Below, piece by piece: positions 18,095-30,535 of a stretch of DNA of 64,000 nucleotides; the stretch's first letter is position 1; the number at the start of each line of letters is the position of its first letter. The translations under genes were made by a program, and so were the position numbers. The stretch comes from Solimonas sp. SE-A11 (GTDB taxonomy: Bacteria; Pseudomonadota; Gammaproteobacteria; Nevskiales; Nevskiaceae), in assembly GCF_030345715.1 (NCBI RefSeq), contig NZ_JAUASX010000013.1, positions 62,001-126,000 of the forward strand, in the 5' to 3' direction. Under the pieces are notes generated by a model. The model searched no databases, had not been told where the DNA came from, and saw nothing but the letters and a program-made list of their open reading frames with translations.

Positions 18095-19219
18095 TTAGCC
18101 TTCCACCGCTTTCTTGGCGGCTTCGTTCTTGATCTCACCGGCGTGCGTCAGCGCGGACTTGGCCAGCACCTCGTCGTTCCAGTCGATGGCGATCGCCTTG
18201 TCCTTCACGAACAGCTCCATCAGGTTGTACTGGTTCTTCGCGTAGAGCTCGGAGGCGTGCTCGGCCAGCAGCGAGGGCACGTTAATCGGCGCGTTGATGG
18301 TGACCTGGCCGACCTGGATGGACTCGCCCGGCTGCGTGTACTCGGTGTTGCCGCCGCCTTCCGCCGCGAGGTCGATGATCACGGAGCCGTTCTTCATGCC
18401 GTCGATCTGCGCCTTGCTGATCAGCTTCGGCGAGGGGCGGCCCGGGATGGCGGCGGTGGTGATGATGATGTCGGCCGCCTGGATGTGCTTGGTGACGACC
18501 GCGGCGATCTTGTCCTTCTCTTCCTGCGTCAGCTCGCGAGCATAGCCGCCGGTGCCGCGGGCATCCACGCCGGTGTCGATGAACTTGGCGCCCAGCGACT
18601 CGACCTGCTCCTTCACTTCCGGACGCACGTCGTAGCCTTCCACCTTGGCGCCGATGCGGCGGGCGGTGGCGATGGCCGAGAGGCCGGCCACGCCCACGCC
18701 CATCACCAGGATGGTGCCCGGACGGATCGAGCCGGTGGCGAAGGTGGTCATCGGCATCATGCGCGAGATGCTGGTGGCGCCGAGCAGGGCGCCGTAGTAG
18801 CCCGCCAGTGCGGCCTGCGAGGACAGGGCGTCCATCGACTGGGCACGCGTGATGCGCGGCACCAGCTCCATCGCGAAGCTGGTGATCTTCTTGTCGCGCA
18901 GCAGCTTGGTCAGCTCCGGCTCGCGGTGCGCGTAGACGAAGGACAGCAGGATGCTGCCTTCCTTCATCGCGTTGACGATGTCGGCCGTTGGCGGCTGCAC
19001 GGACACCACGATGTCGGCGTCCGACACCAGACCCTGCGGGTTGGCGGCGAAGTTGACGTTCTTGAACGCCGTGTCGGGGATCTTGCTGGCCAGGCCTGCG
19101 CCCGACTGCATATGGATTTCGCAACCCAGCTTGGCCAGCTTGTCGGCCACGGCGGGCACCATCGCCACGCGCTTTTCGCGGGCGGCGGTCTCTTTCAGCA
19201 CGGCAATTTTGACCGGCAT
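18095..19219 (-). CDS. pntAA: NAD(P) transhydrogenase alpha subunit, NAD-binding part
   Basis: A 374-residue soluble domain I of the alpha subunit. It begins MPVKIAVLKETAAREKRVA, the alanine dehydrogenase/PNT N-terminal signature (KE..E.R), and has the NAD-binding GVGVAGLSAIATARRIGAKV motif and the conserved mobile-loop region. It is the first gene of the three-gene pnt operon. The ATG at 19217-19219 matches the family start; a GTG-like extension four codons upstream is unnecessary. The roughly 250 bp upstream hold its promoter, which I cannot place with confidence. Confidence 0.95.
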   Translation of the reverse strand: MPVKIAVLKETAAREKRVAMVPAVADKLAKLGCEIHMQSGAGLASKIPDTAFKNVNFAANPQGLVSDADIVVSVQPPTADIVNAMKEGSILLSFVYAHREPELTKLLRDKKITSFAMELVPRITRAQSMDALSSQAALAGYYGALLGATSISRMMPMTTFATGSIRPGTILVMGVGVAGLSAIATARRIGAKVEGYDVRPEVKEQVESLGAKFIDTGVDARGTGGYARELTQEEKDKIAAVVTKHIQAADIIITTAAIPGRPSPKLISKAQIDGMKNGSVIIDLAAEGGGNTEYTQPGESIQVGQVTINAPINVPSLLAEHASELYAKNQYNLMELFVKDKAIAIDWNDEVLAKSALTHAGEIKNEAAKKAVEG

Positions 19220-19438
19220 GATCACTCCCAAGGTACGTTTTTTGAGCTACTGGACGATGCGCACGCCGAATCGTCGCCCGGCGTTTGCGACAGGGCGACG
19301 AGTTTAGCGGAAGCGCAACCCGTTTACAGCAAGAGGTTTTTCGGCCCGGATCAATGCCTTGGCCCGATCCGGGGGTGCTTCGTATCACGGCGGACTGGCG
19401 GAGACGCCACTCTTTCGGGTGAACCCCGCCGGGCCCCT

Positions 19439-19460
19439 GGGCCGCCATCCGTGGCGGCCC
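19439..19460 (-). terminator. Hairpin downstream of ppnP
   Basis: GGGCCGCCA and TGGCGGCCC form a perfect 9-bp stem with a 4-base loop, 8 bp after the ppnP stop codon. No clear U-tract follows on the minus strand, so it may act as a weak or processing hairpin rather than a full intrinsic terminator. Confidence 0.4.
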
Positions 19461-19468
19461 GCGGTGTA

Positions 19469-19780
19469 TCAGCCGAAATGGCAGACGTAGTGCACCGGCT
19501 CCAGGGCCTCGATGTCGAAGCCGCTGTCGCCCGGCACCGAGAAGGACTGGCCGCCGGCGTAGTCCTTCCAGTCGGGCTCGCCCTTCAGGCGCACGCGGCA
19601 GCGGCCGTCGATCAGTTCCATGATCTCAGGGGCGGCGGTGCCGAAATGGAGCGTGGCCGGCAGGATCACGCCCACCGATTTGCGGGTGCCGTCGGCCAGC
19701 AGCACGGTGTGGCTGACGCACTTGCCGTCGAAATAGACGTTGGCCTTCTTGAGAACGCTGACTTGGTCGAACTGGGACAT
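19469..19780 (-). CDS. ppnP: Pyrimidine/purine nucleoside phosphorylase PpnP (cupin, formerly DUF1255)
   Basis: A 103-residue single cupin domain protein, the usual family length. It contains [44 protein letters not shown] and the C-terminal [17 protein letters not shown], close to YaiE/PpnP of Escherichia coli. The enzyme splits nucleosides with phosphate to base plus ribose-1-phosphate and is cytosolic. It is the last gene of a possible unit with rubredoxin and rubredoxin reductase (23 bp downstream of the latter), although the roles are unrelated. Confidence 0.9.
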   Translation of the reverse strand: MSQFDQVSVLKKANVYFDGKCVSHTVLLADGTRKSVGVILPATLHFGTAAPEIMELIDGRCRVRLKGEPDWKDYAGGQSFSVPGDSGFDIEALEPVHYVCHFG

Positions 19781-19803
19781 GGGGCAATCCTTGGTTTTTC
19801 TTG

Positions 19804-20955
19804 TCAGGCCGGCTCGTGGATGGCCGGCATCAGGGGGACGTACTGGCTGCGCTTGGACGTGGCCGCGCCGGTCAGGGCGAAGCCCAGCGGCTTGCCGCTC
19901 TCGTCCTTGTAGACCGCTTCCAGGTCCGGGGCGGTGCCGGTCACTTCCCAGCTGCCGGCGACCGGCGGCGGGGGATTGACCAGGGTCGGGCAGGCCGGGG
20001 TCTTTACGATCACCGGCATGGCCGGGAACCTGGCCTTGGTCGGCGTGCCGGCCAGGGTGGCCGCCAGGGCGCGCGAGGCATTGGCGATCGGCAGGATGTA
20101 GGGCAGCAGGCGGCCGTTGACCTCGATGCAGTCACCCAGGGCGTAGACGTCCACCGCCGAGGTCTGCAGGTGGTCGTCCACCACGATGCCGGCCTTGCAG
20201 GCGATGCCGGCGTCCGCGGCCAGGCGGGTGCGCGGCCGCAGGCCCACCGCCGACAGCACCACGTCCACCGTGGCGCGGCTGTCGTCGCTGAAACGCGCCT
20301 CGACCGAACCGCCGACGCGGTCCAGGCTGGCGACGCTGGCGCCGAGCTGCCAGGTCACGCCCAGCTTGCCGAGGCCCTCCTGCAGCGCGCGGCCCTGGGC
20401 CTCCGGCAGCAGGCGGCTGAGCGGCCAGGCGGCGATGTCGACCACGCGCACGGCATGGCCGCTGGCGGCGAGGTCGTTGGCGAACTCGCAGCCGATCAGG
20501 CCGGCGCCGATGATCAGCACGCGGGCGCCCGGCTTGAGCAGGGCGCGGAAACGGCCGTAGTCCTCGCGGTCGTTGACCGACAGCACCTCGGCCGCGGCGT
20601 CGCCGGCGATCGGCAGGCGCACCACGTCGGCGCCGGTGGCCAGCACCAGCTTGGAGTAGGGCAGCCACTCGCCGTCCACCTGCACGGCATGCGCCGCGGG
20701 GTCGATGGCGGTGACGTCCTTGCGCACCAGGACCTCCGCCTTGAGCTGCTCGACGAGCTGCTCCAGCGGATTCTTGATCAGGCCGTCCGCGTCCTTGCCG
20801 GCCGCGAAGGCCTTGGACAGGTCCGGCTTGTAGTAGTAGTGACCGTCCTCGCGCGTAATCAGCCGCAGGGGCAGGTCAGGAGCCAGTTTTCGAAGGTCGC
20901 GGGCCAGCGTGATGCCGGCGTGCCCGCTGCCGAGGATCGTGAGCGGAGCGCTCAC
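19804..20955 (-). CDS. Rubredoxin-NAD(+) reductase
   Basis: A 383-residue FAD-dependent pyridine nucleotide-disulfide oxidoreductase-type protein. It has an N-terminal FAD-binding motif ([17 protein letters not shown]), a central NAD-binding motif ([17 protein letters not shown]) and a C-terminal FAD motif with VYALGDC. This set, and the adjacent rubredoxin, identify it as rubredoxin reductase (RubB/AlkT type). It passes electrons from NADH to rubredoxin. It starts at GTG (20953-20955) and overlaps the rubredoxin stop by 4 bp, indicating coupled translation. No alkane hydroxylase lies nearby, so the final acceptor is unknown. Confidence 0.92.
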   Translation of the reverse strand: MSAPLTILGSGHAGITLARDLRKLAPDLPLRLITREDGHYYYKPDLSKAFAAGKDADGLIKNPLEQLVEQLKAEVLVRKDVTAIDPAAHAVQVDGEWLPYSKLVLATGADVVRLPIAGDAAAEVLSVNDREDYGRFRALLKPGARVLIIGAGLIGCEFANDLAASGHAVRVVDIAAWPLSRLLPEAQGRALQEGLGKLGVTWQLGASVASLDRVGGSVEARFSDDSRATVDVVLSAVGLRPRTRLAADAGIACKAGIVVDDHLQTSAVDVYALGDCIEVNGRLLPYILPIANASRALAATLAGTPTKARFPAMPVIVKTPACPTLVNPPPPVAGSWEVTGTAPDLEAVYKDESGKPLGFALTGAATSKRSQYVPLMPAIHEPA

Positions 20956-21116
20956 GCCGGGACCATGTCGAAATCCGCCTTGGAGGCGCCGCAGTCCGGG
21001 CAGGTCCAGCTGTCCGGGATGTCTTCCCAGCGCGTGCCCGGGGCAATGCCCTCTTCCGGGAGACCCTTGGCCTCGTCGTATTCGAAATCACAAATCAGAC
21101 AGCGCCACTTGCGCAT
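20952..21116 (-). CDS. rubA: Rubredoxin
   Basis: A 54-residue one-iron electron carrier: [19 protein letters not shown] at the start and [14 protein letters not shown] near the end. The four iron ligands are Cys6, Cys9, Cys39 and Cys42 (two CxxC knuckles), with the conserved [15 protein letters not shown] between them. The length is normal for rubredoxin. It is the first gene of a two-gene unit with its reductase, with a 4-bp overlap. It can donate electrons to oxygenases, desaturases or peroxide-scavenging enzymes. Confidence 0.96.
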   Translation of the reverse strand: MRKWRCLICDFEYDEAKGLPEEGIAPGTRWEDIPDSWTCPDCGASKADFDMVPA

Positions 21117-21280
21117 TGCTGGTTCCAACCGTCGTTAATGGAAAAAAGGGCGGCGAATCTTAGCAGACCCGGCATCGGGGCAAGGTTTGCCGAGGTGACA
21201 CCGGTCGACGGCGGCCGGCCCAGGCCCGGAAGCTGAAACCGTGCCAAGATCGGCGCCAAATTTCATGGAGCGGCAGAAAA

Positions 21281-22096
21281 ATGAAACATTTGAAAGGAAA
21301 GGTCGCCGTCATCACCGGCGCGGGCAGCGGCATCGGCCGCGCCCTGGCGCTGGAATTGGGCCGCGCCGGCTGCCGCCTGGCCCTGTCCGACGTCAGCGAG
21401 ACCGGCCTGCGCGGCAGCGTCGCGGCCTGCGAGGCGATCGGCGTGGAGGCGCGCGGCTACCTGCTGGACGTGTCGAAGCGCGAGGCGGTCTACGCCCACG
21501 CCGAGGAGGTGAAGCGCGACTTCGGCAACGCCAACCTGGTCATCAACAATGCCGGCGTCGCCGTGGCAGCCCTGGCCTCGGAGACCTCCTGGGCCGACTT
21601 CGAGTGGCTGATGGGCATCAACTTCTGGGGCGTCACCTACGGCTCCCAGGCCTTCCTGCCGCAGCTGATCGAGTCCGGCGAGGGCCACCTGGTGAACATT
21701 TCCAGCGTCTTCGGCCTGATCGCCGCGCCGGGCAACAGCGCCTACAACGCCGCCAAGTTCGGTGTGCGCGGCTACACCGAGTGCTTGCGCCTGGAGCTGA
21801 TGATGCAGGGCCACCCAGTGCAGGTCAGCTGCGTGCACCCCGGTGGCATCCGCACCAACATCGCACGCACGGCCCGCAAGGGCGAGTCCAATCAGGATCG
21901 CGACCTCGGTCGCGAGTTCGAGAAGCTGGCCCGCACCACCCCGGAGCAGGCCGCCGCGATCATCGTCAAGGGAATCCGGGCCGACAACCCGCGCATCCTG
22001 GTGGGCGGCGACGCGGTGGTGATCGGCGGCCTGGCTCGCCTGCTCGGCATCGGCTACCAGCCGCTGATCGCGCGCTTCATGAAGGGCAAGGTCTGA
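21281..22096 (+). CDS. Short-chain dehydrogenase/reductase (SDR)
   Basis: A 271-residue classical SDR. The cofactor motif TGAGSGIG lies near residue 14, NNAG near 90, and the catalytic Ser and Tyr-x-x-x-Lys in NISSVF and YNAAKFG. It oxidises or reduces a hydroxyl or keto group with NAD(P). The stop overlaps the next start by one base (TGATG), and a second SDR follows the esterase, so three enzymes form one operon. The combination suggests turnover of a lipid- or sterol-like ester or alcohol, which is inference. Confidence 0.85.
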   Translation: MKHLKGKVAVITGAGSGIGRALALELGRAGCRLALSDVSETGLRGSVAACEAIGVEARGYLLDVSKREAVYAHAEEVKRDFGNANLVINNAGVAVAALASETSWADFEWLMGINFWGVTYGSQAFLPQLIESGEGHLVNISSVFGLIAAPGNSAYNAAKFGVRGYTECLRLELMMQGHPVQVSCVHPGGIRTNIARTARKGESNQDRDLGREFEKLARTTPEQAAAIIVKGIRADNPRILVGGDAVVIGGLARLLGIGYQPLIARFMKGKV

Positions 22097-22992
22097 TGGG
22101 CCCGATGCAGCGGGTGCTGCCGCAGGTACTGCGCCGCGCCATCAAGCCGGCCTTCAACCCGCGCCTGCCGATCGGCCTGCGCAGGCGCTGGCTGGAACTG
22201 GCCTCCCAGGCCAATCTTGCGCCGCGCGACTGCCGCTACGAGTCCGCCACCCTGGGCGGCCGCCCGGCCGAGCGTGTGCGCGGCCCCGGCCCGCTGAGCC
22301 GCAACGTGCTGCTGTACCTGCACGGCGGCGGCTACTTCATGGGGTCGCCGCGCACGCACCGCGCCATCAGCGGGCGCCTGGCACGGCTCACCGGCGCCAC
22401 GGTCTACCTGCCGGAGTATCGCCTGTCGCCGGAGCATCCCTACCCGGCCCAGCTGCAGGACGCGCTGGCCGCCTACCGCGCCCTACTGGACCACGGCGTG
22501 ACGCCGCAGCGCATCGCCGTGGCGGGTGATTCCGCCGGCGGACACTTGACGCTGTCGCTGCTGCTGGCGCTGCGCGACAACGGCTTGCCGCTGCCGGCCG
22601 CGGCGGCGCTGCTGTCGCCCTGGACCGACACGCGCCTGGACAGCGACAGCATCGGCGGCGTGGGGACGAGCGACCCCATGCTGACGCCGGCCTGGGCGCG
22701 CCTCAGCGCGGCCGAGTTCCGGGGTGACGTCGTGGAGGATGATCCGCGGGTGCAGCTGCTGGCGGCGGACCTTTCGGGCCTGCCGCCGCTGCGCATCGAG
22801 GTCGGCAGCAACGAGATCCTGCGCTCGGACGCCGAGGGCCTGGCCGCCGCCGCCGAGGCGGCGGGTGTCGAGGTCGAGTTCCGCTGCTGGGACGGCATGT
22901 GGCACGTCTTCCAGGTCCACGGCGGCCTGCTGCGCGCGGCGGATGAGTCGCTGGCGGGTATCGCGGGCTGGTTGAGAGCGCGTTGGCAGTGA
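22096..22992 (+). CDS. Alpha/beta hydrolase, hormone-sensitive lipase family
   Basis: A 298-residue esterase. It has the oxyanion-hole motif HGGGYFMGSP, the nucleophile elbow GDSAGGHL, and a C-terminal WDGMWHVFQVH that supplies the catalytic His; the Asp lies upstream in the EVGSNEILRSDA region. These are the hallmarks of the HSL family, which hydrolyses short-chain or bulky esters and lactones. It sits between two SDR genes with 1-bp and 4-bp overlaps, so the three proteins probably act on the same compound. Cytosolic; no signal peptide. Confidence 0.88.
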   Translation: MGPMQRVLPQVLRRAIKPAFNPRLPIGLRRRWLELASQANLAPRDCRYESATLGGRPAERVRGPGPLSRNVLLYLHGGGYFMGSPRTHRAISGRLARLTGATVYLPEYRLSPEHPYPAQLQDALAAYRALLDHGVTPQRIAVAGDSAGGHLTLSLLLALRDNGLPLPAAAALLSPWTDTRLDSDSIGGVGTSDPMLTPAWARLSAAEFRGDVVEDDPRVQLLAADLSGLPPLRIEVGSNEILRSDAEGLAAAAEAAGVEVEFRCWDGMWHVFQVHGGLLRAADESLAGIAGWLRARWQ

Positions 22993-23765
22993 ACCGGCCG
23001 GCCATCCTCGTCACCGGCGCCGCGGCCGGCATCGGGCGGGCCTGCGCCGAGCGCTTTGCCCGCGAGGGCTGGTTCGTCGGTGTCTGCGACATCGACGAGG
23101 CCGGCGCCCGGGCGCTGGCGGCGCGCTTCGGGGCGCAGGGCTGGGCGGCGAAACTCGACGTCACCGACCCGCAAGGCTGGCGCGACACGCTGGCGGCCTT
23201 CGCCGCCGCCAGCGACGGGCGGCTCGACGTGCTGCTGAACAACGCCGGCATCCTGTCCAGTGGCCCCTTCGGCGAAATTCCGCTGGAGAAGCAGCACGCC
23301 ATGGTCGACGTGAACTTCAAGGGCGTGATCAACGGCGCCCATGCGGCGCTGCCGTACCTGAAGCAGACCCCCGGCGCCCGCCTGGTCAATATGGCCTCGG
23401 CCTCGGCGATCTACGGCGCGCCGTCGCTGGCGGTGTATTCCGCCACCAAGTTCGCGGTGCGCGGCTTCACCGAGGCGCTGCAGGTGGAGTGGAAGCCGCT
23501 GGGCATCGCGGTGATGGATATCTGGCCGCTGTTCGTGCGCACCGCGATGATCGACGCCGTGGGCGCCGGCAGTGCGCAGAGCCTGGATTCGATGGGCGTG
23601 CGGCTGACGCCGCAGGACGTGGCGAACACCGTCTGGCGGGCCGCGCGGCGGCCGGGGCGCACACACTGGGTCGTGGGCCTGCAGGCCAAGCTGATGGCGC
23701 TGGCGATCCAGCTGACGCCGGGGTCGATCACCCGGCGGGTGGTGGCGAAGCTCTCCGGGTATTGA
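22989..23765 (+). CDS. Short-chain dehydrogenase/reductase (SDR)
   Basis: A classical SDR of about 258 residues, with TGAAAGIGRA at the N-terminus, NNAGIL, and the catalytic Tyr-x-x-x-Lys in YSATKFAVRG. I place the start at the GTG overlapping the upstream stop (GTGA). A TTG two codons earlier is possible but less likely. It is the third gene of the SDR-esterase-SDR operon. Its last codons overlap an AT-rich palindrome described with the following intergenic region. Confidence 0.83.
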   Translation: MNRPAILVTGAAAGIGRACAERFAREGWFVGVCDIDEAGARALAARFGAQGWAAKLDVTDPQGWRDTLAAFAAASDGRLDVLLNNAGILSSGPFGEIPLEKQHAMVDVNFKGVINGAHAALPYLKQTPGARLVNMASASAIYGAPSLAVYSATKFAVRGFTEALQVEWKPLGIAVMDIWPLFVRTAMIDAVGAGSAQSLDSMGVRLTPQDVANTVWRAARRPGRTHWVVGLQAKLMALAIQLTPGSITRRVVAKLSGY

Positions 23766-23815
23766 TTTTATATAAATCAAGACACCAGATTCATACAAAT
23801 TAAAACATAAAGGCC

Positions 23816-23845
23816 AAAAAAAGCGGCCCGGTTTGCACCGAGCCG
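23816..23845 (-). terminator. Intrinsic terminator on the minus strand
   Basis: Read on the minus strand, CGGCTCGGT, a 4-base loop and ACCGGGCCG form a 9-bp stem with one mismatch, followed directly by GC and a run of seven T. The arrangement is a canonical intrinsic terminator, but it lies about 330 bp past the nearest minus-strand gene. Confidence 0.7.
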
Positions 23846-24057
23846 TTCAAGAACCCGGTGGTTGGGGATCCGGGTTGGGGGAGAGGTAGGCGGTCGAAGA
23901 GGCCGGGGCCGGGGGGCGCTTGCGGGGCTCTTCGTTTGCCGTGAGACAAAGCCTACGCCCTGGAATCGTGCAGAACGCCCGTGGCCGACAACGGGGCATC
24001 GGCGACGGACGAACGGACCAAACGGTCAATTCCCGCGAAATAAACGGTAGCGGGACC

Positions 24058-24099
24058 CGGATGAGCGGCGCGCTTCGCGCAGGGGTAGCCGCTCATCCG
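24058..24099. repeat. Large inverted repeat (11-bp perfect stem)
   Basis: CGGATGAGCGG (24058-24068) pairs perfectly with CCGCTCATCCG (24089-24099). The 20-base loop contains a further small GCGC hairpin. It resembles REP-type intergenic palindromes; whether it recurs in the genome cannot be judged from one window. Confidence 0.5.
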
Positions 24100-24175
24100 C
24101 GCCGGTCGAGGCCCGGCAGGCGGCCAGACCCGGTCCCGCAGCGGGATCAGGGTTCCAGGCCTGCCGAAGGGCCGG

Positions 24176-26503
24176 CTAGACGGCGGGGGTATCCAGGGAG
24201 GTGTCGGCGGCGGCCGGCGGCTGGTTCTGCTCGCGCAGGGTCTTGAGCAGGTTCAGCGTGGTCGGCGCGCTGTCGATGGGCTCGGAGCGGCCGGTGAGCA
24301 GATCCTCGAAGAGGTCCTTGGTGTGCAGGGTCAGGGCGTTCTTGCCGTCGAACTCAGCAAAGGACACGCGCTGTGTCTGCGGGTACCAAGAGGTGACCTT
24401 GAGCCAGCGGGTGTCGTGGTTACTGCGGTCGTAGACGCGGAACCAGCTGCCGATCTGCAGCAGCTGCTCCAGCAGGCGCTCACTCGAGGGTGCCGGCTCG
24501 GGCGCCGGTTCCGGTGCGGGCTCGGCCGCCTTGGCGGACGCCGTAATCTCCGCGCTCGCATCCGGATCCTTGGTCTTGCCCTTGGCTTTGGCCCTGGCCT
24601 TCTTCACCGCGGCCTCGGCGGCCTCGGCTTCCTCGCGGGCCTGGTTCTTGAGGGCTTCCTCGGCGTCGTGGTTGACGTCGTCGAGGGCCTGCTCAAGGCC
24701 ATTGAGCAGCGGATCGATACGGTCCTCGGCCATGCCGACCTCGGCCAGGGCCACGCCGATGTCGCGGCGCAGCGCTTCGCGCTGGGCCGAGGTACGGGCA
24801 TTCGGGGACTTGGGGTTCAGCGCGAACAGCACACGGTGCAGCAGCTCCATGCCGGCGCGCCACAGCTCGCTGTCGTGGCCGTGGCGCAGCAGGCGCATGG
24901 CCATCATCGGGCCCCAGCCGGAGCGCAGCAGCGGCTCCAGCGTCTCGGGTACCGGCTGGGTCAGGGTGTTCAGTTCCAGTTCCTGCGAGACGACCTTGCG
25001 GACCTTCTCGACGATGGCCTGGCGGCGCTCGCGACCCTGGGCGATCTGCTGGTCGAGGAAGCGCTCGATGTCGCTTTCCTCCAGCGGCGCGGCCTCGCGC
25101 GCCTTGGGGCGCACGGTCTCGGCATTCAGGTCGAACTGCTGCTTGACCTTGCGGGCCAGTTCCTCGAAGCGCTGCACCGCGGGGGCGCCGCCGGCGCGGG
25201 TCGATGCGGCCATGGAGGCCAGGTCGTTGATCAGCGAGCGCACCGGATGCTGCGGATCGGAGAAGAAGCTGACGTCGGACAGCGCGGTCTTGATCACCGG
25301 GAAACGCAGGTCTTCCATGGCGCCGGTAACGCCGCGCGGCAGGTTCGGGTCGGAGACGATCTCGTTGAACATGCGCCCGACCAGGCCGGCGCGCTGGGTC
25401 ATGGCCCAGGCATGGCCGGCATCCAGGCCCTGCACGCTCTGGCCGCGCGCGGCAGACATCAGTTCGGAGGCCAGCATGGCGTCGGCGTAGGCATTGCCCA
25501 GCACCGCGCCAGCGTAGGACTGGCCGCCGCCGGCCACACCGTAACCGGCCGCGCTGCCGAAGCCGCCGGCTCCCGCCATGGGGGGGGCGGCCATCGCCGC
25601 GCCCATGGCTCCGCCCATGCCCGCGCCGGGGAGTCCGCCGCCCATGGTGCCGCCCAGCCCGGGGAACTGCGCGCCGAACTGCTGCAGCAGGCCCAGCGTC
25701 TGGTCGTCCAGCGAGGGCAGCGGGCCCGCCTGGGCAACCGGGGGCAGGCCTGGGGCAGAAGGCATCGCGCCGGCACCACCGACCCCGGCCATCGCCGGGT
25801 TCGGCTTGCGCGAAGCCGCCTTCTTCTCGGGGTGGATGCCGAAGCGGTCGAACAGCGCCAGGATCTCGCCATACAGGGGGCCGAGATCGCCGATGACCAG
25901 GCGCTCGTAGAGCTTGTAGAGCACCAGCTTGATGCTGAAGTCGATCTCCAGCACCTTCAGCGCCGCGCGGAAGGCGTCGCAGAAGCTGGTGGGGCCGATC
26001 GCCGTCAGCGGCAGTTGCAAGGGGCTGTGCTTGCCCAGCCACTCCAGGCGCTTTTCCAGTTCGAAGAGGGCATTCTGGTAGGCAGATTCGGCACGGCCCG
26101 ACATGTTGGACAGGGTGATCGACTCTTCCAGGTCCTCGCTTTCCAGCAGGGCCAGGTTCTCGAAGTCGATCTCGCCGGGGTCGGCCTGCTCGCCGACGAC
26201 CTGGGCGTGCAGGGTGTCGAAGGACTCGCGGATCCGGGTTTCGTAATGCTCGGCGATGCGCGCGCGGCCCAGGCGGATGGCGCGCATGGTGTCGAAGTAG
26301 ACGCGTTGCTGGTCATTGTTGGCGGCGCGCTCGCTCATGTCGAAGAGCAGGTCGTCGGCACCGTTGAACATGCGACCCAGACGTTCGCCCAGGCCGCGCA
26401 TCACCAGGCCGCGCAGTTCGCGCAGCAGCTCCGCGGAGGCCTCGGGCGTCAGGCTGTTGGTGCCCTGCTGCCCGGGGTACAGTGAATGGACCTGAGCACT
26501 CAT
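24176..26503 (-). CDS. DUF1631 family protein
   Basis: A 775-residue cytosolic protein starting MSAQVHSLYPGQQGTNSLT. Long helical segments at both ends surround a low-complexity linker rich in Gly, Ala, Met and Pro (about residues 240-330). The C-terminal section has a lysine/alanine-rich charged helix, then a compact domain (IGSWFRVYDRSNHDTRWLKV and FAEFDGKNALTLHTKDLFEDLL) that resembles a PilZ-like fold. DUF1631 proteins are large, conserved in proteobacteria, and have no firm function; a link to cyclic-di-GMP signalling is plausible only if the C-terminal domain is truly PilZ-like. The gene is divergent from metH. Upstream in-frame starts extend 29 codons into the promoter region and are rejected. 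Confidence 0.8.
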   Translation of the reverse strand: MSAQVHSLYPGQQGTNSLTPEASAELLRELRGLVMRGLGERLGRMFNGADDLLFDMSERAANNDQQRVYFDTMRAIRLGRARIAEHYETRIRESFDTLHAQVVGEQADPGEIDFENLALLESEDLEESITLSNMSGRAESAYQNALFELEKRLEWLGKHSPLQLPLTAIGPTSFCDAFRAALKVLEIDFSIKLVLYKLYERLVIGDLGPLYGEILALFDRFGIHPEKKAASRKPNPAMAGVGGAGAMPSAPGLPPVAQAGPLPSLDDQTLGLLQQFGAQFPGLGGTMGGGLPGAGMGGAMGAAMAAPPMAGAGGFGSAAGYGVAGGGQSYAGAVLGNAYADAMLASELMSAARGQSVQGLDAGHAWAMTQRAGLVGRMFNEIVSDPNLPRGVTGAMEDLRFPVIKTALSDVSFFSDPQHPVRSLINDLASMAASTRAGGAPAVQRFEELARKVKQQFDLNAETVRPKAREAAPLEESDIERFLDQQIAQGRERRQAIVEKVRKVVSQELELNTLTQPVPETLEPLLRSGWGPMMAMRLLRHGHDSELWRAGMELLHRVLFALNPKSPNARTSAQREALRRDIGVALAEVGMAEDRIDPLLNGLEQALDDVNHDAEEALKNQAREEAEAAEAAVKKARAKAKGKTKDPDASAEITASAKAAEPAPEPAPEPAPSSERLLEQLLQIGSWFRVYDRSNHDTRWLKVTSWYPQTQRVSFAEFDGKNALTLHTKDLFEDLLTGRSEPIDSAPTTLNLLKTLREQNQPPAAADTSLDTPAV

Positions 26504-26690
26504 GCCGCCTCGTACCCCGTCTGGGGAGCCCCGTTCCATCGTCTGGCGAAAACGCCCATGTTGCGATCGAAAAAACCGATTGAAAATCATACGCTACGTC
26601 GTCCGGGCGACGTCCCACGCCTATCGGCCGGACACATACGTTCGCCAACCTGAACTATGCATCACGTATGGAATCGTGAAAAGAGCGCAA

Positions 26691-26721
26691 TCATCCGCTC
26701 ATCCGCATTAACGGATATAAT
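26691..26721 (+). promoter_or_regulatory. metH promoter with tandem and inverted repeats
   Basis: A perfect -10 box, TATAAT (26716-26721), lies 25 bp before metH. Immediately upstream are a tandem repeat, TCATCCGC twice (26691-26706), and an inverted repeat, ATCCG/CGGAT with 6 bases between (26701-26716), which runs into the -10. An operator overlapping the promoter of a methionine-cycle gene fits control by an ArsR-type SahR/SamR regulator or a LysR-type MetR; this assignment is inference. Confidence 0.5.
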
Positions 26722-26746
26722 CTCCCTTTCAGTTCCAGCAACCGCC

Positions 26747-30523
<3,777 letters not shown>

Positions 30524-30535
30524 GGAGGCCGCGGC

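Larger units (their letters stand above)
23766..24175. other. 410-bp intergenic region rich in palindromes, possible small RNA on the minus strand
   Basis: This region lies between two convergent genes. At its left edge is an AT-rich inverted repeat (TTGATTT, 5 bases, AAATCAA; 23762-23780) overlapping the SDR stop codon. A minus-strand intrinsic terminator lies at 23816-23845, about 330 bp beyond the end of the DUF1631 gene. Minus-strand transcription may therefore continue through, or begin within, 23846-24175. A large hairpin sits at 24058-24099, with more short GC-rich repeats beside it. No protein-coding signal convinces me here. Confidence 0.5.

Noticed and set aside
19345..19373. Inverted repeat CCCGGATC/GATCCGGG upstream of pntAA as a terminator
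   Set aside because: 8-bp stem with a 13-base loop and no T-run on either strand; too weak to call.
23762..23780. FNR/Anr box (TTGAT...ATCAA) at the end of the second SDR gene
   Set aside because: The half-sites are 9 bp apart instead of 4, and no promoter faces a gene from there.
23847..24029. 60-codon minus-strand frame ending next to the terminator at 23816-23845
   Set aside because: Proline/arginine-rich composition typical of a chance GC-rich frame; no ribosome binding site seen. A non-coding RNA is the better reading.
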